Of a stretch of DNA of 36,728 nt, positions 25,110-32,989 are shown in pieces (positions within the stretch are counted from its first letter, which is position 1; each line of letters starts with the position of its first letter). This DNA comes from Actinomycetota bacterium (GTDB lineage: Bacteria > Actinomycetota > Thermoleophilia > RBG-16-64-13). The stretch spans positions 104,244 to 140,971 of the forward strand of contig JAAYJE010000038.1 of the NCBI GenBank assembly GCA_012523095.1, in the 5' to 3' direction. The notes below the pieces were generated by a model. It had not been told where the DNA came from. It saw only the letters and a program-made list of their open reading frames with translations, and ran no database searches. A program made the translations under genes and the position numbers.

Positions 25110-25936
25110 CGAAAACTGACCCCCACGGAGGCCAAGACCATCTCCACCGCGAGAGCAAGCAACACCACGGCTAGGACGACCACCAACACCGAGCTCCTCA
25201 TGCGCGAGGCCAGACGAGAGCCGAGGACGGCGCCGGCAACGACCCCGAGCACCACCGGGACCGCAGTCGCCGGGTCCACGAGCCCTTCCACCAAATAGAC
25301 CAACGCCCCCGCGCACGCCGTGACTCCTAACATAAGGCTGCTGGTGGCCACGGCGGCCCGCATGGGAACACCCATGCCCAGACGCAGGGTGGGGACGGTG
25401 AGCCAGCCGCCGCCCACTCCAAGAAGCCCCGATACGTTGCCGGCAACCAGCCCCGCCATCAGACCTAGCGGCAGTCGCCGCACCGAATACGTGACCTCCC
25501 GGCCCAGACCCGGATCCGCGTAGCCGGCGCCCAAACGACCCAGCTCCTCTCCCTCGGCCGGGGGTACGGGCGCCGCCTTGCGCCGCAAGACCATGTACAC
25601 GGCTACGATGACCATCAACCCGCCGAAGATGGCGCTCAACGCTTCCTTGTCCAGCATCGCACCTACGATGCCCCCCGTGAGAGCACCGGCGGAGAGGGCC
25701 GTTTCGAGAGTCACGGCCAACCGGAGATTCGTCAAGCCCTGACGTAGATAGGTGATGGAGCCGGTGGTGGACGTCGCCACCACCCCAAGCAGACTTGCGC
25801 TGACCGCGCTGTGGATGGGAACGTCCAAGAACAGCACCAATACCGGGATTATGAAGACGCCGCCGCCTAACCCGACCATCGACCCGAAGGCTCCGCCCAG
25901 AAACCCCGCCAAAGCCAGATAGACGACGTGTGCCAT
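25106..25936 (-). CDS. TauE/SafE-family sulfite/organosulfonate exporter-like permease
   Basis: A 276-residue membrane protein with two similar halves, each starting with a glycine-rich motif: GGAFGSMVGLGGGVFIIPVLVL at the N-terminus and GNVSGLLGVGGGWLTVPTL in the second half. This is the TauE/SafE pattern, a family that moves sulfite, sulfonates, sulfoacetate or similar anions. The ATG at 25936 was chosen because the frame further upstream is the antisense of the next gene and is not hydrophobic. It forms a two-gene unit with the DUF1634 gene. The substrate cannot be told from sequence. Confidence 0.85.
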   Translation of the reverse strand: MAHVVYLALAGFLGGAFGSMVGLGGGVFIIPVLVLFLDVPIHSAVSASLLGVVATSTTGSITYLRQGLTNLRLAVTLETALSAGALTGGIVGAMLDKEALSAIFGGLMVIVAVYMVLRRKAAPVPPAEGEELGRLGAGYADPGLGREVTYSVRRLPLGLMAGLVAGNVSGLLGVGGGWLTVPTLRLGMGVPMRAAVATSSLMLGVTACAGALVYLVEGLVDPATAVPVVLGVVAGAVLGSRLASRMRSSVLVVVLAVVLLALAVEMVLASVGVSFR

Positions 25937-26054
25937 AGGCAAGAGGCTATCATAGTGGGAGATGACATCCGCCGCAGCGTCGCGCTCCGCCTTACCATGC
26001 TGTAGAGTTGCGTTGTTGCTCCTATCGCACCTCGTCATCAGGGAGATTGGACTG

Positions 26055-27470
26055 ATGTTCTGCATGCATTGCGGCAAAGAGATAGCGGACGACGCCCGAT
26101 TCTGCGAGTCCTGCGGCGCCAGCGTCGAGACTCGTGACAGTGCGCAGGCGGCGGCACCGCGAAGCCCGGGCCCGCCGCCGGTCCCCACGCCCCCTGGTGG
26201 AGACGGCGGGTACGGAGGATACGGCGCCCCGCCGCCTCCGAAACGCAACCGCACCGGCCTCTGGATCGGTATCGCCGTCGCGGTCGCCATCGTCGTCGCT
26301 GCGGCCGCCGCCATACCATTGCTGTTACTTGGTGGAGACGACGACTCCACCACCGTTGTGACCGGCGTGACCACGACCACCTCGACCGCCGGCGCCGAGA
26401 CCACGACCACTGCTCCCGTGGGTTCGTCGACCACCGCCGCCGTCTCCACCTCCACCTCGAGTCCGGCCGTAGCGGTAGGCCCGGCCGGCGATTCCGAGGG
26501 CGCCTGGGTGGCCGTGCCCATACCCGAACTACCTGTGGATGCCTTGGTCATGTCGGCGGCGGTGTCAGAGGAAGCCCTGCTCATACGTACGATGCGGGAG
26601 GACGAGTACTGGCTCTACGGCTATCTGTTCGATACGGGGACGCTCGTCGAGCTGCCCATCGGAGCCGCTCAGTGCTGGGGAGAAGACCTGGACGGGCTGC
26701 TTGCCGTCTGGTGGGAGGGCGACTTCGACCAGGACACCTACGAACCGTACAACGACCATGTGATCGCGTACCTGCTGCCCAACGGTCCCAGAGTGCAGGT
26801 GACGGACGACGACCGCGACCCCTTCTACCCCCAGGTAGCGGGGTCGCGGATCACCTGGACGGAAGCCGAACCTTGGGAAACGAACCCCGAGGAGTACTCA
26901 GACCAGCGTATCTACGCTGTAGACATGGATGCGGCGGGCCGGCCGGCAGGCGAGCCGCTCCAGCTGGTTTCGACGGCGACGGCCTTCACCTTCGGCGACT
27001 CGGTCTGGACCTATAGTCTCTCTGCCTCCCACCTGACGTGGGAGAACGATGCTCCCCATGGAGTCTTCGAAACCGGCAGCTACATGCTGGATTTAGCGGA
27101 TGACTCCATGCCTCGGAAACTCGGACGCGAGTCGTGGCGGGCCTCTCTTTTCGGCGATATCGTCGTGTACTGGGACGAAGTCCTCATGATGATGGATCTC
27201 ACCACTATGGCGACGCATACCATAGATATCAACGGCGACTTCGCCACCGCCGGCCCCACCTACGCCGCCTACTTCCGTTCCCGGGAGACGGGCGAGAACG
27301 CAAGCTACGAGATACTCACGCGAGGCTATACAACAGGCCTGGAACACGTGCTGGCTACGACGACCGTGGTCCCCTATTTCTCACCTGCGATCGCCACTTC
27401 GGCGACCAGAGTCACTGCGGTGATCGACGACGCCCTGCACTTGTTCGAATGGCGGGGGCCCGACTGGTAG
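26055..27470 (+). CDS. Zinc-ribbon membrane protein with Thr-rich linker and propeller-like ectodomain
   Basis: A 471-residue protein. Residues 1-25 are a zinc ribbon (Cys pairs in CMHC and CESC), followed by a Pro/Gly-rich cytoplasmic stretch. One transmembrane helix spans about 68-92, then a Thr/Ser-rich linker to about 145. The remaining 325 residues face outside and contain recurring strands such as ITWTEAEPW, LTWENDAPHG and IVVYWDEVLMM, suggesting a six- or seven-bladed beta-propeller like TolB or WD40 relatives. The function is unknown. The family's zinc-ribbon-plus-helix design is common in actinobacteria. The ATG was chosen over a longer frame because it starts exactly at the ribbon and follows AGGGAGA. 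It is divergent from TauE. Confidence 0.75.
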   Translation: MFCMHCGKEIADDARFCESCGASVETRDSAQAAAPRSPGPPPVPTPPGGDGGYGGYGAPPPPKRNRTGLWIGIAVAVAIVVAAAAAIPLLLLGGDDDSTTVVTGVTTTTSTAGAETTTTAPVGSSTTAAVSTSTSSPAVAVGPAGDSEGAWVAVPIPELPVDALVMSAAVSEEALLIRTMREDEYWLYGYLFDTGTLVELPIGAAQCWGEDLDGLLAVWWEGDFDQDTYEPYNDHVIAYLLPNGPRVQVTDDDRDPFYPQVAGSRITWTEAEPWETNPEEYSDQRIYAVDMDAAGRPAGEPLQLVSTATAFTFGDSVWTYSLSASHLTWENDAPHGVFETGSYMLDLADDSMPRKLGRESWRASLFGDIVVYWDEVLMMMDLTTMATHTIDINGDFATAGPTYAAYFRSRETGENASYEILTRGYTTGLEHVLATTTVVPYFSPAIATSATRVTAVIDDALHLFEWRGPDW

Positions 27471-27485
27471 CGGTGCTTCGCACCG
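27471..27485 (+). terminator. Short hairpin after the zinc-ribbon gene
   Basis: CGGTGC-TTC-GCACCG begins directly after the TAG. The 6-bp stem is perfect but no T-run follows, so it is at best a weak terminator or a 3'-end stabilising hairpin. Confidence 0.3.
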
Positions 27486-27489
27486 TCGC

Positions 27490-27597
27490 CTACTTGCCGG
27501 AGCCGCCGTAGGTGAGCCGATGGATAAGCCAGGGATAGCCGTGGCAGGCGAAGATGATAGGTCTGTCTCTGGTGAACAGGCCATCGGGCAGGGCCAG
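27490..27597 (-). pseudogene. Remnant of a xylulose-5-P/fructose-6-P phosphoketolase gene
   Basis: About 35 codons read [20 protein letters not shown] then [12 protein letters not shown] and stop (TAG at 27490). This is the phosphoketolase C-terminal-domain segment usually written LFT[23 protein letters not shown]. In intact enzymes it is followed by about 150 more residues and preceded by some 600. Nothing else of the gene is nearby, so this is an internal relic. It lies in the 314-base gap before the MFS genes, which otherwise holds only a ribosome-binding site. Identification rests on my recall of the motif. Confidence 0.5.
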
Positions 27598-27784
27598 GAG
27601 AGCGGCCTTGATGACAGGCTCGTGCTGCACGTCGTCCCGCGACAGAGAACAGGGTCGTCGACCGGCTTCACTCGTCGAATGTAGCACAGACGCCACGGAA
27701 CTGCTCCCGCCGGGCTGTGGCCCGCTCCTTCATAGCTGCTATAAAGGGACTACTGTTCTTGGCCGGCCCGGAAGGAGGAGTTCG

Positions 27785-29092
27785 TTGCGCCCGACGCGGA
27801 GTCCTGGATACCGCTGGGTCGTCCTGTCCATGGCCTTCATGGGCGTCTTCGCCGCTTTGGGTTTCGGCAGATTCGGCTACAGCGCCGTGCTACCCGCTAT
27901 GCAGGACGCCCTCGGCATCAACAGTGCGGCGGCCGGATCGCTCGCTTCGTGGAACCTCGCCGGCTACACCATCATGTCGGCGGTGGGCGGAGTGCTGGCG
28001 GCCAAGTTGGGCGCCCGCAGGGTGGTGACCGCCGGCATAACCATCACGGCCGCCGGCATGATGGTCACCGGTCTGGCCGACGGCCTGGCTCTGGCCTCCG
28101 TGGGAAGACTATTGGCAGGCGTGGGCAACGGCATGGTCCTCGTACCTTCGGTCACGCTCATGGCCGCCTGGTTCGAATCCGGAAGGCTGGGTTTCGCATC
28201 CAGCATTGTGAGTGCCGGCTCCTCGCTCGCCATGGTCATCGTGGGTCTCGCCGTGCCACGCATCATCACCGCCGGGGGAGAGGAGGGCTGGCGCCACGCG
28301 TGGTACTTCTTCGCAGGCATCACCATCGCCCTGGCCGTCGTGAACGTCATCGTCCAACGCGACCGTCCGCACGACCCCACCCCGAAACGTCTGGACATCA
28401 AGCTCGACAGATCGGCTCCGCGGGCGTTGCGCACCCGGATGAAGGCTCCCGCCCTCGATCTGCGCAGCATCCTGCGCTCGGGATACGCCTGGCATCTGGG
28501 GTTGGTGTACATGTTGTACGGCGTGGGCTTCCTTATCTATTTCACGTTCTTCCAGAAACGCCTGACCTCCGACCTCGGTTACAGCGCCGCTGAGGCGGGC
28601 TATTTCTTTCTCTTGTTGGGGTTGGCGGGTCTTGCAGGAGGAGCCCTGTGGGGCAGCGTCTCCGACCGGATCGGGCGGAAGAGGGCGGTCGCCCTGACCC
28701 TGGTGGTCTGCGGCGTGGCAGCCGTCCTTTTCGCTGCGACTTCCGCCGCCTTCCCACTGGCGATCTCCGCCGTTCTATTCGGCTCAGCCGGGCCGGCCGT
28801 CCCCGGACTGATAGGAGTCGCCTGCAACGAGAGGTTCGGCGCCGTGCTCGCCTCGGCTTCACTCGGCTTCGTAACCATACTCGTGGGCCTGGGACAGACC
28901 TTCGGACCATACCTCGGCGGGGTCCTCAGCGACGTCTTCTCCGGCCTGGGCCCAACGTACTACTTCTCAGGCGGGGTCTTCATCTTGGGAGCCGCCGGCG
29001 CCTTGGCCCTGCGTGAGGGTGGGCCGCCTATGCAGGAGCAGTTGATCCACGGTCGCCCCCGTCTGCCGGTCAAACACGCACCGCTCCGATGA
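27785..29092 (+). CDS. MFS transporter, YbfB/YjiJ-like (first of a tandem pair)
   Basis: A 435-residue permease with 12 predicted helices. The N-terminal motif GFGRFGYSAVLPAM is the mark of the YbfB/YjiJ group, and the loop GSVSDRIGRKRAV is MFS motif A in the second half. The TTG start at 27785 was chosen because AAGGAGGAG lies just upstream and the frame before it is not coding. The last codon overlaps the start of the next MFS gene (ATGA). The sequence is strongly similar to that neighbour throughout (for example the shared HLG-VY-LYG and TFFQKRLT segments), so the pair arose by duplication. Substrate unknown. Confidence 0.85.
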   Translation: MRPTRSPGYRWVVLSMAFMGVFAALGFGRFGYSAVLPAMQDALGINSAAAGSLASWNLAGYTIMSAVGGVLAAKLGARRVVTAGITITAAGMMVTGLADGLALASVGRLLAGVGNGMVLVPSVTLMAAWFESGRLGFASSIVSAGSSLAMVIVGLAVPRIITAGGEEGWRHAWYFFAGITIALAVVNVIVQRDRPHDPTPKRLDIKLDRSAPRALRTRMKAPALDLRSILRSGYAWHLGLVYMLYGVGFLIYFTFFQKRLTSDLGYSAAEAGYFFLLLGLAGLAGGALWGSVSDRIGRKRAVALTLVVCGVAAVLFAATSAAFPLAISAVLFGSAGPAVPGLIGVACNERFGAVLASASLGFVTILVGLGQTFGPYLGGVLSDVFSGLGPTYYFSGGVFILGAAGALALREGGPPMQEQLIHGRPRLPVKHAPLR

Positions 29093-30366
29093 GGTGCCGC
29101 TCCCACCTCCCCTCGCTCACGACCCACTCCGGCTACCGGTGGGTGATACTGGCCATCGGTTTCCTCGGCATTTTCGGAGCGGCGGGGCTCAGCCGTTTCG
29201 GTTACAGCGCGGTCCTCCCTGAAATGCAGATCGCACTCGACCTCAGCGGCGCCGCCTCGGGGTCGCTGGCCTCCTGGAACCTCGCGGGCTACACGGTCAT
29301 GGCTCTGGTGGGCGGATTTCTCGCCGCCCGTTTCGGCCCCCGCAAGGTGGTCACGATCGGCATGGTCGTCACGGCCGCCGGCATGCTGCTGACCGGCTTT
29401 TCCGGAGGATTGGCCACCGCCTCGGCGGCCCGATTCCTGACTGGGATCGGCAACGGCCTGGTGATGGCCCCCTCTGTGATCCTCATGTCGGCCTGGTTCG
29501 AGACACGCCAGCTGGGACTGGCCTCGGCGATCGCCTCATCTGGGACCGGACTCGGCCTCGTGGTGGCGGGACCGGTGGTGCCCCGCATCATCGAAAGCAC
29601 AGGCGACGCAGGCTGGCGCGTGGCATGGTACTTCTTCGCGGCGGTGGCGCTCGTGATGGCGATCATCACTGCGCTGTTCGAACGCGATAGACCATATCAG
29701 GCGCCTATCGAGAGCACGCCTTCGAGGCAGCAGAAGAGGAGCGTCCGAACGGATCTCGTGAGCGTGCTACGCTCGGGCTACGCGTGGCATCTGGGATCGG
29801 TCTACTTCCTTTACGGCTTCGCGTATCTCATCTACTACACGTTCTTCCAGAAGCGGCTGACCACGGACCTCGGGCTGAGCAGCGAGACCGCGGGCAACCT
29901 CTTCCTCATCGCCGGCGCGGCCAGCCTCGTGTTCGGAGTCTTCTGGGGAGCGGTATCCGACCGCATGGGTCGGGGCCGGACACTTGCCGCGGTGTTCGTG
30001 GCCGACGCGGCCGCGGCCTGCCTCTTCGCGTTCCGGCCGGGCCTGGCCGGACTGGTCGTCTCAGCCGTCATCTTCGGGTCGGGAGTGTTCAGCGTACCCG
30101 GCCTGATGGGCGCCGCTTGTGGAGACCGGTTCGATGCCAAGCTCGCCTATGCGGCCTTCGGTTTTGTGACCTTTTTCATTGGAGCAGGCCAAGCCCTCGG
30201 GCCGTACGTAGGCGGCCTGTTGGAGGATGGTTTCGGCTCGCTCGGACCCTCGTATCTGGTATCCGCGGGGGCCTTTATCCTGGGAGCCGTTGCCGCGTTC
30301 TTGCTGCCCGACGCACGCCTGAGTCGAGGTCCGGCCGTCCGGGCTGTAACCCCGCAAGGACCATGA
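29089..30366 (+). CDS. MFS transporter, YbfB/YjiJ-like (second of a tandem pair)
   Basis: A 425-residue, 12-helix permease and close paralogue of the preceding gene. It has the LSRFGYSAVLPEM signature, the GAVSDRMGRGRTL loop, and the shared SGYAWHLGSVYFLYGF stretch. Its ATG overlaps the first gene's TGA, so both are made from one message, which could give a heteromeric or dual-specificity uptake pair. The ene-reductase-type enzyme follows 93 bases later on the same strand, suggesting that the transporters supply its substrate. Confidence 0.85.
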   Translation: MRCRSHLPSLTTHSGYRWVILAIGFLGIFGAAGLSRFGYSAVLPEMQIALDLSGAASGSLASWNLAGYTVMALVGGFLAARFGPRKVVTIGMVVTAAGMLLTGFSGGLATASAARFLTGIGNGLVMAPSVILMSAWFETRQLGLASAIASSGTGLGLVVAGPVVPRIIESTGDAGWRVAWYFFAAVALVMAIITALFERDRPYQAPIESTPSRQQKRSVRTDLVSVLRSGYAWHLGSVYFLYGFAYLIYYTFFQKRLTTDLGLSSETAGNLFLIAGAASLVFGVFWGAVSDRMGRGRTLAAVFVADAAAACLFAFRPGLAGLVVSAVIFGSGVFSVPGLMGAACGDRFDAKLAYAAFGFVTFFIGAGQALGPYVGGLLEDGFGSLGPSYLVSAGAFILGAVAAFLLPDARLSRGPAVRAVTPQGP

Positions 30367-30402
30367 GCGTCATTTCGGTTACAATTCTAAGTCCGTGGAA
30401 GC

Positions 30403-30422
30403 GTACGGCCGCTCAGCCGTAC
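30403..30422. promoter_or_regulatory. Inverted repeat upstream of the flavoenzyme gene
   Basis: GTACGGC-CGCTCA-GCCGTAC is a perfect 7-bp inverted repeat between the MFS pair and the flavoenzyme start. A TACAAT hexamer lies about 20 bases before it. It could be an operator, perhaps for the TetR protein at the window end, or a leader hairpin. This is speculative. Confidence 0.35.
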
Positions 30423-30459
30423 TGGGGGAGTAGATAGACGTAGATACGGAGGCATAAGA

Positions 30460-32538
30460 GTGGCTAACCGGTATGAGCACCTGTTCTCGCCGACCAACAT
30501 CGGCAAGGTGCAGTTGAAGAACCGCATCGTCAAAACGGCGGCGCAGACCTATTTTTTCGAATCTGGAGAGCATCGAGTCGGAAGTCTGGCTTTGGGCTTC
30601 TACGGCGCGGTGGCGAGAGGCGGCGCCGGCCTGATCATCACCGAGACCCCCGCCATGGAATGGCCACTGCTTGAGGACGACGACAGACGCTTCCGCATCG
30701 ACGACGACAAGTACATCAAGAATCTGTCTCTGCTTTCAGCTGAGGTGCACAAATACGGCTGCCCCATATTCACGCAGCTCTACCACCGCGGTCCGTGGAG
30801 CGGCATCTACGCCCTCATCGCCCAACCTTGCGCCGCCTCGGCGGTGACTTATCCCTCGCCGTTCGACGTCCATGACGAAAAACCGCCCCATGCGCTCACC
30901 ATCGACGAGATCGAGGAGTTGGTCGACCGTTTCGCGTCCGGCACCGCCCGCTTGCAGGCCGCCGGTTGGGACGGCATCGAGATCAACGCCGCGGCCGACC
31001 ATCTGTTCCACAGCTTCTTGTCGCGTTTCTGGAACAAGCGCGATGACAAGTACGGTCCGCAGAACATGGAGAACCGCACCCGGTTCATCGTCGATGTGAT
31101 CAAGGAGATCAAGAGGCGCTGCGGCCAGGATTTCCCCGTGCAGATCCTCATGAACGCGGTCGAGGTGGGTCTCCCCAACGATGAGGCCCTCAGCATCGAG
31201 GAAGCCAAGGAGATCGCCAAGATCTACGAATCGGTGGGTGTGGACTCACTGCACGTGCGCTCCCACTGGGCGGGCATGCACCAGGGCTCCTACAACCAGG
31301 AGAACATGTTCTACCCCGAACCGCACATCCCACTCAAGGACTTCCCTAAGGAGTTGGATTGGAGCCATCACGGAGCACTGGCCCAGGTTCCACTGGCCCC
31401 GATCATCAAGTCGGTCGTCAAGATCCCGGTCATGACGGTAGGCCTCATCGACGCCGATTCGGGCGACGAGATCATCCGTACGGGCAAAGCCGACCTCATC
31501 GGCATCAACCGTCGTTTCTTCGCCGATCACGACTGGGCCAACAAAGTCCGTGAGGGGCGCGAGGAAGACATACAACCCTGCACCCACTGCGGCACCTGCA
31601 ACGCGAACTACAACAAGGCGCGGTACTGCCGTATCAACGCCTGCTTCGGCACCGACAAGTATGAGATGGAGCCTCCGGCCACCAAGAAGAAGAAGGTGGT
31701 CGTGGTCGGCTCCGGCCCATCCGGGATGCAGACGGCGCGCGTCGCGGCCGCTCGTGGGCACGATGTGACTCTGTACGAGAGTGGTGGGTATCTGGGCGGC
31801 GCGGTTGCACTCGCTTCCATGGTGAAGGGCTTCGAGATCGAGGAACTCCCGAAGTTCCTCAAGTTCTTCCGCACCCAGATCAAGAAGAACGGCGTCAAGA
31901 TCAAGATGCGCAAGCTGTTCGACGACGCCGCTTTGGCGGACGAGAAGCCCGATGTGCTCGTCGTCGCCGCCGGCGGTGTTGCCACCAAGCCGAACGTCCC
32001 CGGCTATGAGCTCAAGAACGTGGTCAAGACAGACGAGCTCTACGGTCTCTTGAAGTTCATGATCGCCCTGGTTGGGCCCCAGATGCTCCGTTGGCTCACG
32101 AAGTTCTGGATGCCTGTGGGCAAGAAGGTGGTCGTCGTCGGCGGAGCCATCCAAGGCTGCCAGCTGACGGAGTTCCTCACCAAACGAGGCCGCAAAGTGA
32201 CCATCGTCGAGGAAGGCGAAGAGCTGGGCGAGTGGCTGGTGCCCGAGCGCAAGACCCGCCTTTTCTATTGGTTCGACAAGAAGGGGATCGAGCGGCTTAC
32301 CGGAGTCAAGCTGGTCAAGTTCTCGAAAGAAGGCGTGACCGTCGAGACCAAGGAAGGCAAGACCCGCCTGCTCGAAGCGAAGACCATCATCCCGGTGTTG
32401 CCCTTCTCACCCAATAAGGAGATAGCCGAGCGGGCCGAGGGCAAGGTGGCGGAGATCTACGCCATCGGCGACTGCGACAGCCCGGCGGTCATCCCGGATG
32501 CCACTAAGGCAGGCTGGAACCTGGGTAACTCGTTGTAG
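30460..32538 (+). CDS. FMN/4Fe-4S/FAD oxidoreductase of the 2,4-dienoyl-CoA reductase/trimethylamine dehydrogenase family
   Basis: A 692-residue three-part flavoenzyme. Residues 1-350 form an Old Yellow Enzyme-like FMN barrel (FSPTNIGKVQLKNRIVKTAA, FTQLYHRGPW). Residues 374-390 hold the 4Fe-4S ligands in CTHCGTCNANYNKARYC. From 405 on is an FAD/NAD(P)H domain with VVVVGSGPSGMQTAR, a second dinucleotide fold VVVVGGAIQGCQ, and YAIGDCDSP near the end. Relatives pass electrons from NAD(P)H via FAD and Fe-S to FMN and reduce C=C bonds of enoyl-CoA, enones or bile pigments. The usual IHGAHGYL motif of the barrel reads INAAADHLFHSF, so substrate specificity should differ. GTG start, GGAGG seven bases upstream. 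Its exact substrate is unknown. Confidence 0.88.
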   Translation: MANRYEHLFSPTNIGKVQLKNRIVKTAAQTYFFESGEHRVGSLALGFYGAVARGGAGLIITETPAMEWPLLEDDDRRFRIDDDKYIKNLSLLSAEVHKYGCPIFTQLYHRGPWSGIYALIAQPCAASAVTYPSPFDVHDEKPPHALTIDEIEELVDRFASGTARLQAAGWDGIEINAAADHLFHSFLSRFWNKRDDKYGPQNMENRTRFIVDVIKEIKRRCGQDFPVQILMNAVEVGLPNDEALSIEEAKEIAKIYESVGVDSLHVRSHWAGMHQGSYNQENMFYPEPHIPLKDFPKELDWSHHGALAQVPLAPIIKSVVKIPVMTVGLIDADSGDEIIRTGKADLIGINRRFFADHDWANKVREGREEDIQPCTHCGTCNANYNKARYCRINACFGTDKYEMEPPATKKKKVVVVGSGPSGMQTARVAAARGHDVTLYESGGYLGGAVALASMVKGFEIEELPKFLKFFRTQIKKNGVKIKMRKLFDDAALADEKPDVLVVAAGGVATKPNVPGYELKNVVKTDELYGLLKFMIALVGPQMLRWLTKFWMPVGKKVVVVGGAIQGCQLTEFLTKRGRKVTIVEEGEELGEWLVPERKTRLFYWFDKKGIERLTGVKLVKFSKEGVTVETKEGKTRLLEAKTIIPVLPFSPNKEIAERAEGKVAEIYAIGDCDSPAVIPDATKAGWNLGNSL

Positions 32539-32583
32539 GCTGAGGACCCGAGTCCAAGCGACTCGCTGTGGAACAAGGACGAC

Positions 32584-32611
32584 GCTCCGGCCGGCCTACG
32601 CCGGCCGGAGC
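32584..32611 (+). terminator. Strong hairpin terminator after the flavoenzyme gene
   Basis: GCTCCGGCCGGC pairs perfectly with GCCGGCCGGAGC across the loop CTAC (12-bp stem), followed by TCCTTTGT. It sits 45 bases after the stop. The T-run is short, so termination efficiency is uncertain. It also separates this gene from the opposing remnant. Confidence 0.65.
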
Positions 32612-32619
32612 TCCTTTGT

Positions 32620-32948
32620 CTACGCAGCCGTTGAGTATGCCCGAGCCGTTAGACCGGCATCGTGGTAGCCCTCCACCATCCGTTTGATGGACGGGAACGA
32701 TATCTCGTCGAAGAGTCTAGGCGAGAGGAAACTGGCGCCGGAACGCATGACGAACACAGCCACCCGGTCGCCTTTGGCCCGCTTGGCGTTGGAGATGCCC
32801 AGGGCGATCATGGCGTCCGTGCCCACCTCGACCGCCTTCTTCACCTTGTCGGGCATCTCGAACTTGTTTGGCGAAGTCGAGCATCACGCCTTTGCGGACC
32901 CCGCAAAAAGTCGCCCACCGCATCGAAGGGGCCTGAACTGAGTCGGCC
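32620..32948 (-). pseudogene. Remnant of a uroporphyrinogen-decarboxylase-family (MtaA/CmuA-like) methyltransferase
   Basis: Three frames must be joined to read it: GPFDAVGDFLRG, then RKGVMLDFA, then FEMPDKVKKAVEVGTDAMIA continuing through GASFLSPRLFDEISFPSIKRMVEGYHDAG to a stop. These are consecutive family elements, but the N-terminal half and the C-terminal metal-binding part are missing. Two single-base insertions (one near 32905, one in the AAA near 32875) explain the shifts. Intact relatives move methyl groups to or from corrinoid or tetrahydrofolate carriers, for example in O-demethylation of aromatics. It lies downstream of the LVIVD gene, so it was possibly once the last gene of that operon. 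Confidence 0.65.
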
Positions 32949-32989
32949 GGGAGCCCGTCGCACCCGGTCTTAGGCGCAGATACCCTTCG

